Under the pieces are notes generated by a model. That model saw only the letters and a list, made by a program, of their open reading frames with translations, was not told the DNA's origin and made no database searches. A DNA stretch of 64,000 bases from Primula veris (lineage: Eukaryota > Streptophyta > Magnoliopsida > Ericales > Primulaceae), in assembly GCA_963682055.1 (NCBI GenBank), contig OY821750.1:29520402-29584401 (forward strand), in the 5' to 3' direction. Made by a program: the position numbers and the translations under genes. Shown here piece after piece: positions 23,693-36,648 of this stretch. The first letter of the stretch is position 1. Each line of letters starts with the position of its first letter.

Positions 23693-26600
23693 ATGGGGTT
23701 AATATTTTGGGGTTGTATTGTTTTGGTGTTGGGTTTTAGTAGTGAAACAAATGGTGCAATTTCTCAAAGTATTATGAAAAGCGTCACTAAAATAAACCTG
23801 AAAGGTCCATATATAGGCATAATAGTACCTAATAGCTTCGAAATAAACCCTCTTCTTCAGTCTACAAGCTTTGTACCAGGTCAAAATCTTCCATACTTAG
23901 ATTTTTCAGGTATGTTTAGTCGAATATATCTATTGAATGTATGATTTTGTACATCCTTTCACGACGTGATATATAAATATTCATATCCTACTACTTTTTC
24001 TATCACTTGATTCCCGAAAAATGTATGAATTCAGGTTTGTCACGATAATGTTCTTGTTGCTCATACCGGGCCGGTACTTATTTATATATTAATCTGAAGA
24101 AATAAAAACAAAGTTATTGCTATAATTTGAATCTTAAGTGATCTGGGGGTCTTAGTACTTGTAACTTACTCGTATTAATTATTCGAATTTTAATACCTCC
24201 AAGAAGTGAGGTTTTGGTCATTGATTACTAGCTATGAGAAAGAACATGGAATACTTACCAATTTACCATACAATATCCAGGGGTAAACAAGGCCAGAAAC
24301 TCTTTGTAGCCCTTCTTTGTTGGAAAAAACGATAAATCATACACTTGAGATTAAAACAGTCGAAGTTAATGTTTACTGTGTATACTTTCTAATTTAATTA
24401 TAAGGTAAAATGAGACAACAATGAATTTTCCCTAGCCTTAATTAAAAGAGATTTTAACTATGAATTCTCATAATTAAATCTCGAATTTCGTACCAGATGA
24501 TCAATTTTCTTTTATAAAAAAACCATTAATTTGTCTTCCAAAAATTACAATTCCTTATAATATACCCCCCTAATTAATGAGTATTTTTTGGGGGGAGAAG
24601 GTTTACCATATTTAAGTTTTTTAATTAATAAATGAGTATTATTGTTTGCATATCATGAATATAATTAAAATTTAAGTGTATATTTAAAAATTAATGTAAA
24701 TATTTATTACTCCAATTTAACCATGTTTTTTTTAATTTTCGTGAAATCTTAAACCCAAATGGACAAATGATTTAGAGTTATTTCAAAATCGATTTTTTCC
24801 ATATTAATTACATCAAAACGGAATGGATATTTTGATTTTTTACAACACTCTTGACTATTTGGAATTCTCTAGAAATATGACATTTTCAAAAGGCGACTGA
24901 TCTTTTTGGCTCTTTCAAATCATTTAATCAATGAAATTTTGTACTTATTAAGAAGTATTTCTTTACATTTTATACCAGTTCACACCTAAAATAAATCAAC
25001 TTATTCTTAATCAGTGTGATTTTAGAAAGGAACAATATATCTTTAGGCCGGGGAAACGTATCCAAAAATGGGAAAATATGGTCTAATTGATGAATTAATG
25101 AAACCTTAGTGACTAAATCGATAAATATTACTACTTAAACTTTAGTAGGGTTGATAAAAATGCAAAACGTGTAGCATTTGAAGGTTGAATATATGCATTA
25201 TACAAAATCAAGTGGCAAAAGTTGGACCCCCCAATAGTTGACGAATTTAGTAGAAAACAAACTCACGAAGGACATTATTATTTCTTTATCACTGTGGTTG
25301 TTTTCTCGTGGACAACAATATGCCAACTAATTAAATTTGCATTTATACTTGAAAACCATTGCTATCAACTTTAGTTTATTAAGGGGGACAAATGAACAAT
25401 TTAACAAAATGACATAGTATTAATTTATATCAAAATGGAAAACAAGAATTATACCATTTTGTTACATATAACCAAGTGCGTACTCATGAACGGTCTTTTA
25501 ATTTTTTTGAAAGAGGATCTAGTTCTATATAATGGGATGGAAATCAATATTATACAGTTTTGTTATTTATATATATAACCAAGTTCTGAACTGTCACAAG
25601 ATAAGGGGTGAGGGTAGTACTAAGAAAGTTTTTTCAAAATAAAGTTTACTTTAAAACGCAATTCTTCAGTTTTTGTAATTGGTTGGTTACCAGTTTTCGG
25701 TTGTAATTTATCGATTTCCGCAGTTTTGTAAGTTGTTGTTTGGAAATCAAGTGCTTTCCTAAAAAGTGATGTCTGGAAAAGTAACTTATATAAAAAGTAC
25801 TTTAGAAAAAATTTGCGTCTGGTGGAAAAGTGCTTTTGATTTTTATAAGTTTTGTCTGCGTTTGATATGTATAAGTTCGAAATGACTTTAATACCACAAT
25901 AATTCATATACTACGAAAACACACTTTTTTAAGAAATTCTACCGAACGAGAGAGAAAATAGTTCTATTAGTATAAGAGAGAGTGAGAGAAAAAGGACGTA
26001 CTGTATTTTTTATCGGGGTAATTCCCTATAAGTACCTCATATCAACTTATATTTATCCTAAATATCTTGATAATTTCACATTTCTCATAGGTACCACTTT
26101 TTAATTATTTAGTTTATTTACTAAATTGTCATACAAACCAAAATATAATATACATATTTTGTATTTCTACAAACCAAAAAAAATAGTTTTAAATTACAAC
26201 AAAATAAAAAAAAACACAAAAAAATTATAAAAATGAAAAAAATCACAAAAAATACAAAAAAAAACAAAAAAAAAACAAAAAAATTATTTAAAAAATCACA
26301 AAAAATTATAAAAATAACAAAAAATCATAAAAAATCAAAAATATTATAAAAAATTATAAAAAAATCACCAAAAATTATTAAAAAAATACAAAAATCACAA
26401 AAAATTATAAAAAATTCAAAAAATTACAAAAAATCACAAAAAATGAAAAAAAAACACAAACTTTTTAAAAAATTACAAAAAAAAATATATAATTTTTTTG
26501 TCAATATAGCACTTTTTATACCGAAAGTGCATATACTTTAGCTAAAAGTGCATCTGGTTCAGTCGAAAATGCATCTAGTACAGTCGAAAGTGCATAAAGT

Positions 26601-29600
26601 TCAATAAAAGTGATTTTTTTGTGATTTTTTTCATTTTTTTTAATTTTGTGATTTTTGTGATTTTTTTCATTTTTTTAATAATTTTTGTGATTTTTTTCAT
26701 TTTTTTATAAATTTTTATTTTTTTTTATATTTTTATAATATTTTGTGATATTTTTCATTTTTTTCATCTTTTATAATTTTTTTTGTAATTTTTTTAAAAT
26801 TTTGTGATTTTTTCATTTTTTATAATTTTTTTGTTATTTTTTTTTATATTTTTTATATTTTTATAATATTTTATGATTTTTTTCATTTTTTATAAAATTT
26901 TTTAGTTTTTTTGTGATTTTTTTTCGTTTTTTTTCGTTTTTTGTGATTTTTATTGATTTTTTATTTGTTTTTTGTACTTATTGGACATTATTTGTTTTTT
27001 ATTTTGACTTTGTGAGGAAGTCTATTTTCAGAAGTGTCAAAAAACAACTTCTCCCAAATGGGCTTCTAATGCTCCTAACTTTTTGGGAAGTGGGTTGTTT
27101 TTACTTAGCAAACACTAATAATTTTGCTAGATGGACTTCTAGAGCTAGGAAGTGCTTCCAATCTGTCCGCCAATATTATACAATTTTGTTATTTATATAT
27201 ATAACCAAGTTCTGAACTGTCACAAGATAAGTGGTGAGGGTAGTACTAAGAAAGTTTTTTCAAAATAAAGTTTACTTTAAAACGCAATTCTTCAGTTTTT
27301 GTAATTGGTTGGTTATCAGTTTTCGGTTGTAATTTATCGATTTCCGCAGTTTTGTAATACTTTTGAATATCTAACAAAAGTTGGTCCGGTTCTTATTAAA
27401 AAAAAAGTTCTGAACTGTCGCACCAGTTTGTTCATAGACTTTGTCACTTTGATATCTTCTTCTATTTGTCAATCATCATATACATTCTTAAATTTAATTC
27501 GTAAATTTATGCCGACTATATTTTTAACATCAGTTTTTAATTATACAATCAAGGAATAACTAAGTATTGCAAGTATAAAATTTAAACAATCACGGTTAAT
27601 TATACTCCTATCATCGGATTTTATTAATTATTTCAATAGTTCAACAACTTAAAACTTTCAAGAAATTGTGTTGGCACAGGAAGAAGGTTTCGAATAGGAC
27701 AGATTGAAGGAAAGAAGGTTATCATTGTCATGACAGGATTAAGCATGGTTTGTATTATGAATTTGGTCATTTTAACCATTGTAATTATATTGATTAAGAG
27801 GTTTTATATTGAACAATGTGTATACATGTTTACAGGTAAATGCAGGCATAACAACACAGTTGTTATTGAGCATATTCAGTGTAAAAGGAGTTGTACACTA
27901 TGGGATTGCAGGAAATGCAAACCCTAATCTTCAAATTGGTGATGTGACAATTCCTCAATATTGGGCTCATACAGGCCTTTGGAATTGGCAGGTAAATGTC
28001 TTATTAGCTATTCATTAACTAGCTAGCTCTTTTGCTCACAAACTAAAAGAATAAAATTAGTTCGGCCTTATCATATAAAAGGGTGGATCTCAAATTAACT
28101 ATAGGTAAAAATATTTGGATCTAGCTTGTTGACCGGTTTTGGCGACATTTGAAAACGTTTTTTTTTTTTGGATTGGTAAACGAACCGATAAATATATTAA
28201 GACTTTACAAATTAAACGAACTACAAGATATTTAATACTAACTCTACTTTACGCAAAGACTAGTCACCGACAAAATCGGGACTTAGTCTCCAATGTTTAT
28301 CAATAAATCTATTCCTAACATTATTTTTTACGTTACATAAAAGATTCATTCTATTTACAACATAAAATTCTACTCTTTTCATCACATTTCCGGGAATTGA
28401 AATTTTACCGTCTTTCACTCTCGCATTCCTTTCTCTCCATACACAATAGACCGAAAATGATAGAAGGCAGTTTTCTAACTTAACAGACTTTTACCTTTGA
28501 ATGTGACTAAAGCCCACTTCGAAAACGTTGAGTACTTACCTTATTTGGGGCAGAAACTTTTGGTTTGATTCCTAGCTAGTTTGAATAGATTCAAGTGTTT
28601 AAAATAATGTTAGGATTAAATTTATTAAAAATTCTTGGACATTATCTTTCTTACAATGATAGGCGCTAACTCTCCATTGATTTGTTAACCAAGACTTTGG
28701 GCCTTTATACTCGCCTAATTTCAAAATAAAAAATAAAAATTAGGGTACCGTGCTATGGTACCTCCAATAGTTATATAAGATTTATTTTTCTTATATTTTT
28801 GTACTAAATTGAAAAGTGGCACACCATAAATTTTACAGTTTTTTATTTTTATTTTTTATGTATAGTTAGTTCAGCTTTCCTTATTTACATATCCTTAATT
28901 AGCAGTTGGTGTTGCAAGAGGGATAAGTTCCAATTCAAGTACAGTATTTCAGATATGTGATTTATAGTATTTTTACTGAAACATATGGTCCAGTTTCTAT
29001 AACTTCTGCTATCTATTAATACAACTAATTTCTAGCGTATTATTAATCCTTTAAAGAGAACATTTTTTTTTAATTTTTTTTTGAAAAAGAGGACTATGTT
29101 CATTCCCTTACAATTTTCTTGTGGCCAAATAATACCTGCAGAGATATGGAGATGGGGCCGAAGATGAACTGGCATTTGAATCTAATGGAGATTACACTAG
29201 GGACATAGGTTTCCTAAAATTTTCTGACTACACTAATGACACGATAAAAGCCAACTCCTCAGACAATTTTCTGAATAGAGTTTGGTATCAACCCGAAGAG
29301 GTTTTTCCGGTTACCGGAACTCCAGAAGTCAGGCAACATGCCTTTTGGGTCCCTGTGGACAAAAGCTACTTATCACTCGCCAAAAAGCTTAAGGTGATAT
29401 ATAATAATTTTTCGAGAATGCTAGCTATAAAAAATCTAATTAATAACATGCCAAATTGCCAGGAAATGATTTATTTTTTCATTATTAATGACTGGTCCGA
29501 ATCAGTGGCGCCGGGAAATTATTTAATTACCCCTTTAGTTACCAAAACTAGTCTTATTATACATGTTCTTAGAGAGACAATTTACTGACTGAAATGTAAT

Positions 29601-30792
29601 TACATACGGAAATCAAAATGAAAAAAATCAGGGAAAAATATAATAGAATAAAATGATTAAAACGAAGAAGAAATGAACATAAATAGGGGAAAGGAAACTA
29701 GTTGTAAAAAGGAAAGGGGTATGACTCGTGAATTTGATAACTTTTCGAAGTTAAGTTATAACGGAACTAGAGAAAATCACAAAAACGTTAAATTTCAGTA
29801 TCAATGTGCATGGTAACTTTGTAACAATATATGAAATCATAATTTAAGGTTAATAATTATGTTTATTAACAGGGTTCTAATTATTGCAAGTTGGTATTGA
29901 TCAACCGACATGCATGGTCATTTATTTGAATACAAATGAAGATCTATAGAGGATCTTAAAAACCTGACGTTTATGATGCGTTTGTAACCCGAAAAATCTC
30001 AAGAAAAAAAGTAAAATCAAGAAAAATTAAATTAAAATCATTTTCCGGTAATGTGTTTGAACGGTTGGAAAATTAAGAGAGAACAAAAAAATGGGAGAGA
30101 GAGGAATTTAATCTCACTTTTTCCATTTGTTTTCATTTTACTTCCATTTTAGTAAGGAAAATGGTTTCTCCTCTTATACACATAAATTTTTTTCACAATT
30201 TATTTTGTTTTATTTTCCATTAGTTTTGTTATGCAATCAAACAGAAGAAAATATTTTCTCGGTAAATCATTTTCTTCTTATGGATTTTTCGGATTCCAAA
30301 CATACCCTTCAAGAATTTGTCGATTTGACATGTTGACAGGTGAAATCTCAATTTTCAAACCTAAACAAGATCATATATAGTGCCTAAAATCTATTTTGTA
30401 TTGTTTTGCTACACAAGAGTTACTAGACAGATAAATAGTTTTGTTGTTTGGCTTTATAGGGAATGAAATTGGAAAGGTGTGTAAATTCTACTTGCCTACC
30501 AAGGACTCCGATTGTGACAAGGGTCGAAAGAGGCATTAGTGCTAATGTGCTTCTTGATAATGCTGCTTATAGAGAATTTTTGTACACAAAATTCAACGTG
30601 AGCCCAATCGACATGGAAACCGCCGCCGTAGCCCTAGTTTGCCTACAACAAAATATGTCTTTCATTGCATTTCGTTCTTTGTCCGATTTAGCTGGTGGTG
30701 GTTCGGCTATGTCAAACGAAGCTGCCATTTTTGGCTCTCTCGCTGCTCAAAATTCCGTTGATGTTGTTATCAAATTCATAAGCTTGCTATAG
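23693..30792 (+). CDS. Bark storage protein-like, nucleoside phosphorylase (PNP/UDP) family
   Basis: Five exons join in frame: 23693-23909, 27680-27747, 27836-27991, 29142-29393, 30460-30792 (TAG), 341 residues, all introns GT-AG. Residues 1-22 form a signal peptide (hydrophobic FWGCIVLVLGF). The rest is the PNP_UDP_1 fold: GIIVPNSFE with Glu50 at the position of the catalytic Glu12 of bacterial MTA/SAH nucleosidase, GIAGNANPNLQIGDV around 119-133, IDMETAAVA with Met283-Glu284, and RSLSDLAGG with Asp307. So the usual ribose- and base-contacting residues seem present. Family knowledge: poplar bark storage proteins and wound-induced WIN4 are vacuolar nitrogen stores derived from nucleosidases. 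Whether this one is enzyme, storage protein or both cannot be told. Intron 1 (3.77 kb) holds a large repeat structure and intron 3 a LINE tail. Confidence 0.92.
25545..25731. repeat. 187-bp direct repeat, left copy
   Basis: Starts CAATATTATACAG and ends GCAGTTTTGTAA. An equal-length copy lies at 27171-27357, with three mismatches by eye and no gaps. Both are inside intron 1 of the bark-storage-protein-like gene and bracket the hairpin region 25732-27170. Confidence 0.95.
25732..27170. repeat. Insert with long A/T-rich imperfect hairpin between 187-bp repeats
   Basis: The core is an A-rich array (about 26130-26500) of words like AAAATCACAAAAAATTATAAAA. It is followed, after a 110-bp centre with repeated CGAAAGTGCAT-like words (26510-26615), by a complementary T-rich array (about 26620-26990) of TTTTGTGATTTTTTTCATTTTT. 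The arms could fold into a very long hairpin. The outer parts (25732-26130, 26990-27170) have no recognised terminal motif or coding sequence. The superfamily is undetermined. Confidence 0.75.
27171..27357. repeat. 187-bp direct repeat, right copy
   Basis: Partner of 25545-25731, offset by 1626 bases. Beyond its last shared base the sequence continues into ordinary intron (TACTTTTGAATATC), whereas the left copy continues into the insert. Confidence 0.95.
28155..28495 (-). pseudogene. LINE 3' remnant in intron 3 of the bark-storage-protein-like gene
   Basis: On the minus strand a broken frame reads YCVWRERNARVKDGK and RNRFIDKHW. The WRERNAR wording is typical of the C-terminal zf-RVT region of plant LINE reverse transcriptases. 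A T run at 28158-28169 is the poly(A) tail in this orientation. It is 5'-truncated and non-coding now. Confidence 0.6.
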
Positions 30793-32998
30793 ATACGACA
30801 TGAGTCTGACATGAGATGTATGTTCAAATTTGTGTGATGAAAGCCAAATAAATTTGTTTCCATTATTTTAAATTTGAAGATCATTAAAATAATCAAATTT
30901 TGGGTTGTTGTGACTGGTTCCTTGTGTAGGCCCTTGATCTGTGCGTCACACACATATATATATATATTTAAAAAAAAATAGTTCTCGTTCAAAAATCATA
31001 ACCAATTATTATGCATCTTGGAGAATTTTCATATAATACATACTTCAAATGTCTATTATGAGCATATTTTATATAATAATCGATCTCCGAGAACTTTACC
31101 TAAAGCTCAAAGATCCTTCATCACTTAGCCTTTGAAAGGTACACGATGCATGCTTTGCACTAGCTAGCTACCCTTAATTAGTTAATTGATTGGTGATATG
31201 TTTACTTGTTTAATTAATTCTTATATTTGCCTAGAGATGATGGTGGTTTTATTAATTTTCAGTATTGTTCTGCATTTTTTAAAATAGACTGTATTTTAGT
31301 CCCTTATTTGTCAATTTTTATATTTCCTAGCTTCATTTTTGGACTTTAGTGGTTTACATCTTTATGGAAGACTTTGAGCTTTTGGTGAGCCCTTTGGGGA
31401 TTAGTTCCTTATTTTCATATTTTTTTAGATTGAGATTTATAGTACCTTGTCGTTTATTTTTTGAGTTTGATCTATCATCTATCCCACGTTTTATCAAATT
31501 TCAACTACTCATTTGATTAGAATAATGTTGGAACTTGTTGAAAAGTTCAAGATATTTTTAGCAAGGCATGTGGAGAAACTATAATAAAGATAATTATTTT
31601 AAAACATCTTGCAAAGAAGATAAAAAATCTCCTTATATCATACAAGTGAGACTTGTATATTAGGCACATAAAAAAGAAGTGGAAATGAGGCGCATAAATA
31701 ATTTTTTATTATCATTTAAATTATGTTTCAACAAAAGAAAAAGAAAATTACAATGACTAATATGTCATTTATAAACTTACATGGGTCAACATTTACCAAA
31801 AAAATAAGCTAACCTCTCTTTTTTTAAAAAATTTTTTTGGTCCCTTTTAAATTACTTGTACTTGACTTTTTAATTATTTTTCCTTCATTTAATTTTAGTA
31901 ATGACCGGCAAAAAAATTAGGTCGCAATTTTTTTTTAGCAACTGAGGTGCTAATTAACAACCCTAGGACACTCTTGCCGGTTAAACCATCCAATTATAAA
32001 AGTTGTCAAAACCTCATGAATCACCTTAATTTTAATCTTTCCATCTCAATCTAACGTAAATCAAGGCAATGAATAATACAAGAGATAATATACTATTTTC
32101 CTTTCATAAACAATGTTCAGCTAAATATGGCAAAAGAAGTCAAAATGTCAAAACAGGTTCCTATAGTATCTTCAATCTTTGGCTGGGATTAGGAAGCAAT
32201 TCAATCATCGGCTAATTTTTATTTTCATGTTTGCATATAAAGGAGCCAAAGGACCAGCAGGGCGGCAAACGGGCCTTTAAAGTTTAAATATCTTAAAACC
32301 GAAATTGACCCTTCATATTTTGTTGGCTTTTTCAAAGACGACCATCTGGTAGCAATCACAAATTATTTTTACTAATTCTCTCATTTCTTGAATATACGTG
32401 AGATAGATTACAATGAAAGCCAGCAGTTATTTTCGGACAAAGAGAATACAATTTATGAACAAAAGCGTAAAGCGGTGTCCTGAGCGAAATCAAAACCTAG
32501 TTTTTTATGTTATGAAGTGATTTTTTTCTTGAACGTACTGTTTTGAGTTAAACGAGAAAAACATCATGGAACACATGGATGATTTGCAAATATATTTCAC
32601 GTTTGCAATATGAACTCCACTGTTCAATATGTAAATTTTGACGCTATTTCTAAAGGCCAAATTTGATATGAGTCATATGACATGTATACTTTTCCATTCA
32701 ATAACGTATCTTTGATTTTGAGTACCTTTTTAATGAATTATTAAATGTATTATGTATCCATAGACGTATTGTGATGAAAATAATGAGATGTTTCCTATGT
32801 ACCGATCTCGTAATCAACGGCTTTTTTTAAATGCTATAAGTTACTCATACCTTATACTTAATTAGTTTTCGTAAAATAGAAAGAAAAAGTTCAAGACAGT
32901 TATTGAGAAACTAGCAACTAAAGATTTCATCTTTTATAAACAATATATGAGATCCATTTAAGTTTTTCACATATATATACGAGATTGATTAAAAAAAG
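30793..32998. other. 3' flank and intergenic DNA, no gene seen
   Basis: The first few hundred bases probably hold the 3' UTR of the bark-storage-protein-like gene; a (TA)n run lies at 30953-30968. No further exon or complete element was recognised up to copia-3. Confidence 0.5.
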
Positions 32999-33345
32999 TG
33001 TTAGGAAATCGATGAGCTAAAGAAATGACAAGAATGTAAATCACACACACAATTTGATAACGGAGTTCATCCAACAATGGCTACGTTTCCGGGCCGCTAC
33101 ATGTGACGCTTATATATATATATTATAAAGAGAATTACAAACGTAATCTATCTTGATCACAAAGCTATGGTTCTCTCTCAAGTAGAACTCTCTCGCTATA
33201 ATATTCTCTCTCGAAAATATGTGATGATTAAAATAAAAGATGAGTGGGACATATATAGAACTCATAGTGGGCCTTATTACAATTTCTAGTGATGTGGGAT
33301 AATTAGTGAACATGACCAAAACACATATGGCTCCACAACTCAACA
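32999..33345 (-). repeat. Copia-3 3' LTR (left)
   Basis: Runs from TGTTAGGAAATCGATG to ACTCAACA, 347 bp, followed by a purine-rich tract on the minus strand (33346-33362). Differs from the right LTR at about twenty or more positions by eye. Confidence 0.92.
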
Positions 33346-33513
33346 ATCTCGCACTTGGAGTCAAATGTTGAATGCTTCAAAAGAACTCTGATTATCCCCG
33401 ACCACCGAACTCACTGTGCTCACCCGAGCAGAATGCTCTCATCGGTATTCTTGTATATTAATTAGTACTCTTATTGAGTTACTCATTCTCCACTGCAGTG
33501 ACGACCCTGAGTC

Positions 33514-36500
33514 TCACACTCGGAGTCCTACTGAGGTCGCACATAGTCTCAGTTTGTCGATTATAACAAACTTCGTTAGCATGTCGGCGGGGTTCTTAGC
33601 GCCTTCAATTTTTTCTAACGCAAAGATTCCATCTTCTAGAACAGCCCGGATGAAATGGTAACGGATCTGTATGTGCTTGGTGCGGGAATGGAATACATGA
33701 TTCTTAACTGACTGAACTGCACTTTGACTATCACAGTACAGAACTCCCTTGTCGGTTTTCTGACCGAGCTCCTCTAAGAAACCTTGCAATCAAATCATCT
33801 CTTTGATTGCTTCTGTCAGCGCAACATACTCAGCTTCTGTAGTCGACAGTGCAACAATCTTTTGCAGCTTGGATGTCCAACTCATAGTTGTACCACCGTA
33901 GTTACAAACACATCCCGTTGTGCTCTTTCGGCTATCCAGATCACCGGCCATCTCAGCATCAACGTAGCCATGCAGGCCTTCTGAGGTCTTTCGAAAACAT
34001 AATGCCGAACTCACGGTACCCGATCAATATCCACTTCACAGCTTCCCAATGGTGTTTGCCTGTGTTACTCATGTAATGACTGACAACTCCCACTGCGTGG
34101 GCAATGTCTGGTCTTATACACACCATAACGTACATCAAGCTACCAATTGCCGAGGCGTAGGATATGTTCGACATACGATTCTTTCCTTTCTCGTCCGAAG
34201 GTAATTGTTCCTTCGACAAGTTAAAGTGTGTGGCTAGGGGTGTGCCTATAGCCTTGGCATCACTCATACTGAACCGAGCCAATACTTTCTTCACATACTA
34301 GGCTTGTGACAGAAACAAAGACCCATCCCTTCCTCGGGAAATTCTCATCCTGAGGATCTGCTTTGCGGCTCCCAAATCCTTCATCTCAAACTGTTTCGCA
34401 AACTGTTGCTTTACCTTGTTAATTTCTACAAGGCTCGACCCGGCGAGCAACATGTCATCTACGTACAGAAGTAGAATGACGCACGAAGAGTTCTCGAATC
34501 TTTTCACGAAACAGCAGTGATCACTATCACTTCTCTCGAACCCGGTATCCATAATGAAACTGTCAAACTTCTTGTACCACTATCGTGGTGCTTGTTTTAG
34601 CCCATACAAGCTCTTCTTTAGTTTGCAAACCAGTCTCTCTTTTTCCTTTTCGGCAAAGCCTTCTGGTTGTAGCATGTAAATCTCTTCATCAAGATCTTTG
34701 TGGAGAAAAGCAGTTTTCACATCTAACTGCTCAAGGTGAAGATTTTCATTTACAACGATGCTCAACAATAGCCGAACACTCGTCAATTTTACGACTGGAG
34801 AAAAGATCTCAGTGTAGTCGATTCCTTCCTTTTGTTGAAACTCTTTGACTACTAATCGTTCCTTGTACCGTTTTGAGCCGTCTTGTTCCTCCTTTTATCG
34901 TAACACCCATTTGTTACTCAGTGCCCTTTTCCCCTTGGGCAGTTCAGCTAACTGTCAAGTCACATTCTCCTTTAGTGACTTCATCTCATCCTTCATGGCG
35001 AGCTCCCACTTACTCGAGTCTTTCAGCTCTAGAGCTTCCTCTCTACTCTCGGGCTCGCCTGCATTATTGAGTAGTATGAAATGCATGAAAGGAGAGTATT
35101 GGACAGTAGGTCTCCTTTCGCGATGGCCTCGGCCCAAATCAGGTTGAGGAGTTTAGGGTAACTCCTCGTCCTCTACAGCATGTGCTGGTAGGTTGTCAAG
35201 CACCACTGGCTCATCTTCAGCGTTATCTTCCAACTCCAACCTTGGAAATGCATTCATGTCGACTATACCACTTTCCTCGGATGGAAGCACGTGTTCTTCC
35301 ACCACCATATTTTGTCGATTTTTGTACAAAATGCTTTCGTTGAAGATGACATCATTATTGCGAATGGTCTCTTTTTTTTTTACCATCCCAGAAGCGATAT
35401 CCAAACTCAGCTCCACCATATCCCATAAAGTAACAAACTTTGAATTTTGAGTCAAGTTTGGTACGATCGTTTATATCGACATGGATATATGATAGACAAC
35501 CGAACACTCGCAGATGTTCATAAGAGATAGGCTTTCCTAACCAGACTTTCTCGGGAATTCTCTTTTCTAATGGCACTGAGGGTCCGCAGTTAATGAGATA
35601 AACTGCCGTGCTTACTGTGTGTGCCCATAAGGCTTTGGCCAGCCCATTTTACAGCCTCATACTCTTAGCACGCTCATTGATTGTTCGGTTCATTCTCTCA
35701 GCCATGCCATTTTGCTGTGACGTTCTTCGGATGATCTTCTCCATCCGAATGCCTCTATGTGCACAGAACTCTACGAATGTCGCATCAATGTACTCTCCGT
35801 CGTTATCGGACCTCAAACATTTCAGTTTATTCCCGGTCTCTAGTTCGACCATGGCCTTCCATTCTTGAAATTTCTTAAACACTTCAGACTTGGGTTTCAA
35901 GAAGTAGATCCATGTCTTCCTCGTCGAATCGTCGATGAATGTCACATAGTAATGAGATCCTCCCAGTGAGGTTACCGGGGATGGTTCCCATACATTGGAG
36001 TGGACCAGTGCTAGTTTTTCCTCCCTAAGAGCTTTTCTACCTTTCTGGAAGCTCACCTTCTTTTGCTTCCCGAAGATGCAGCATTCATACATATCGAGGT
36101 TGACAGACTTCAAGGCTGAAAGTTTCCCGTCCTTTGCTAACACATTCATCCCCTTCTCACTTATGTGACCTAAACGTCGATGTCATAGCTCAGAGAAATT
36201 TTGCGACACAGCTGCCGCAATTGTACACTCATCATCGGTCGTCACGTACAGTGTACCGACCTTTCTCCCTCATACTATCATCATAGCACCTCATGAAACT
36301 TTCCAAGCTCCACTGCTAAACAAAATAGAGTGTCCATCTGCATCGAGTAGTCCTACTGAAATCAGATTCTTGGTCAACCTCGGAACATGCCTCACTTTCG
36401 TCAGCTTCCATACCAAGCCATTTGGAATGTGAATCTTCACATCGCCCATTCCAATAACATCCAACGCTTCTCCGTCGGCTAGATACACTTTACCGAAATT

Positions 36501-36648
36501 ACATGCACTGTAATTTTCGAATAAGTCCTTCTGAACGATCGTGTGAAATGATGCCTCAGAATCTAGAATCCACGAATCTATATTTCTCTATACGGCAAGC
36601 ATTAAACAATCACCCAAATCCTCATCGATCGCAACATTTGCCATATGA
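33514..36648 (-). pseudogene. Copia-3 pol remnant: protease, integrase, RT, RNase H
   Basis: Reading down the minus strand: protease region around 36580 with DSE where copia elements have DSG; pre-integrase and spacer (NLISVGLLDADG); integrase at 35649-36149 (CIFGKQKKVSF, FIDDSTRK, RSDNDGEY, QQNGMAERMNRT); RT at about 34298-34900 ([33 protein letters not shown]); RNase H at 33514-34014 ([35 protein letters not shown]). The first integrase catalytic Asp, normally in an HSDVWGP-type motif, reads Asn (HSNVWEP). At least half a dozen stops or frameshifts separate these pieces, so no functional protein is possible. Confidence 0.88.

Noticed and set aside
26913..27215. 100-codon hydrophobic open frame rich in Phe
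   Set aside because: It is the T-rich arm of the hairpin read as codons; composition explains the frame and its hydrophobicity.
25545..27357. Reading the 187-bp repeats as LTRs of a TRIM-type mini-retrotransposon
   Set aside because: The repeats do not start TG or end CA, no TGGTATCAGAGC-like primer site or polypurine tract adjoins them, and no 5-bp flanking duplication is seen.
31910..32010. Possible minus-strand SINE (TGGATGGTTTAACCGGC with A-rich end)
   Set aside because: A box-A-like word is present, but there is no acceptable box B and no target duplication.
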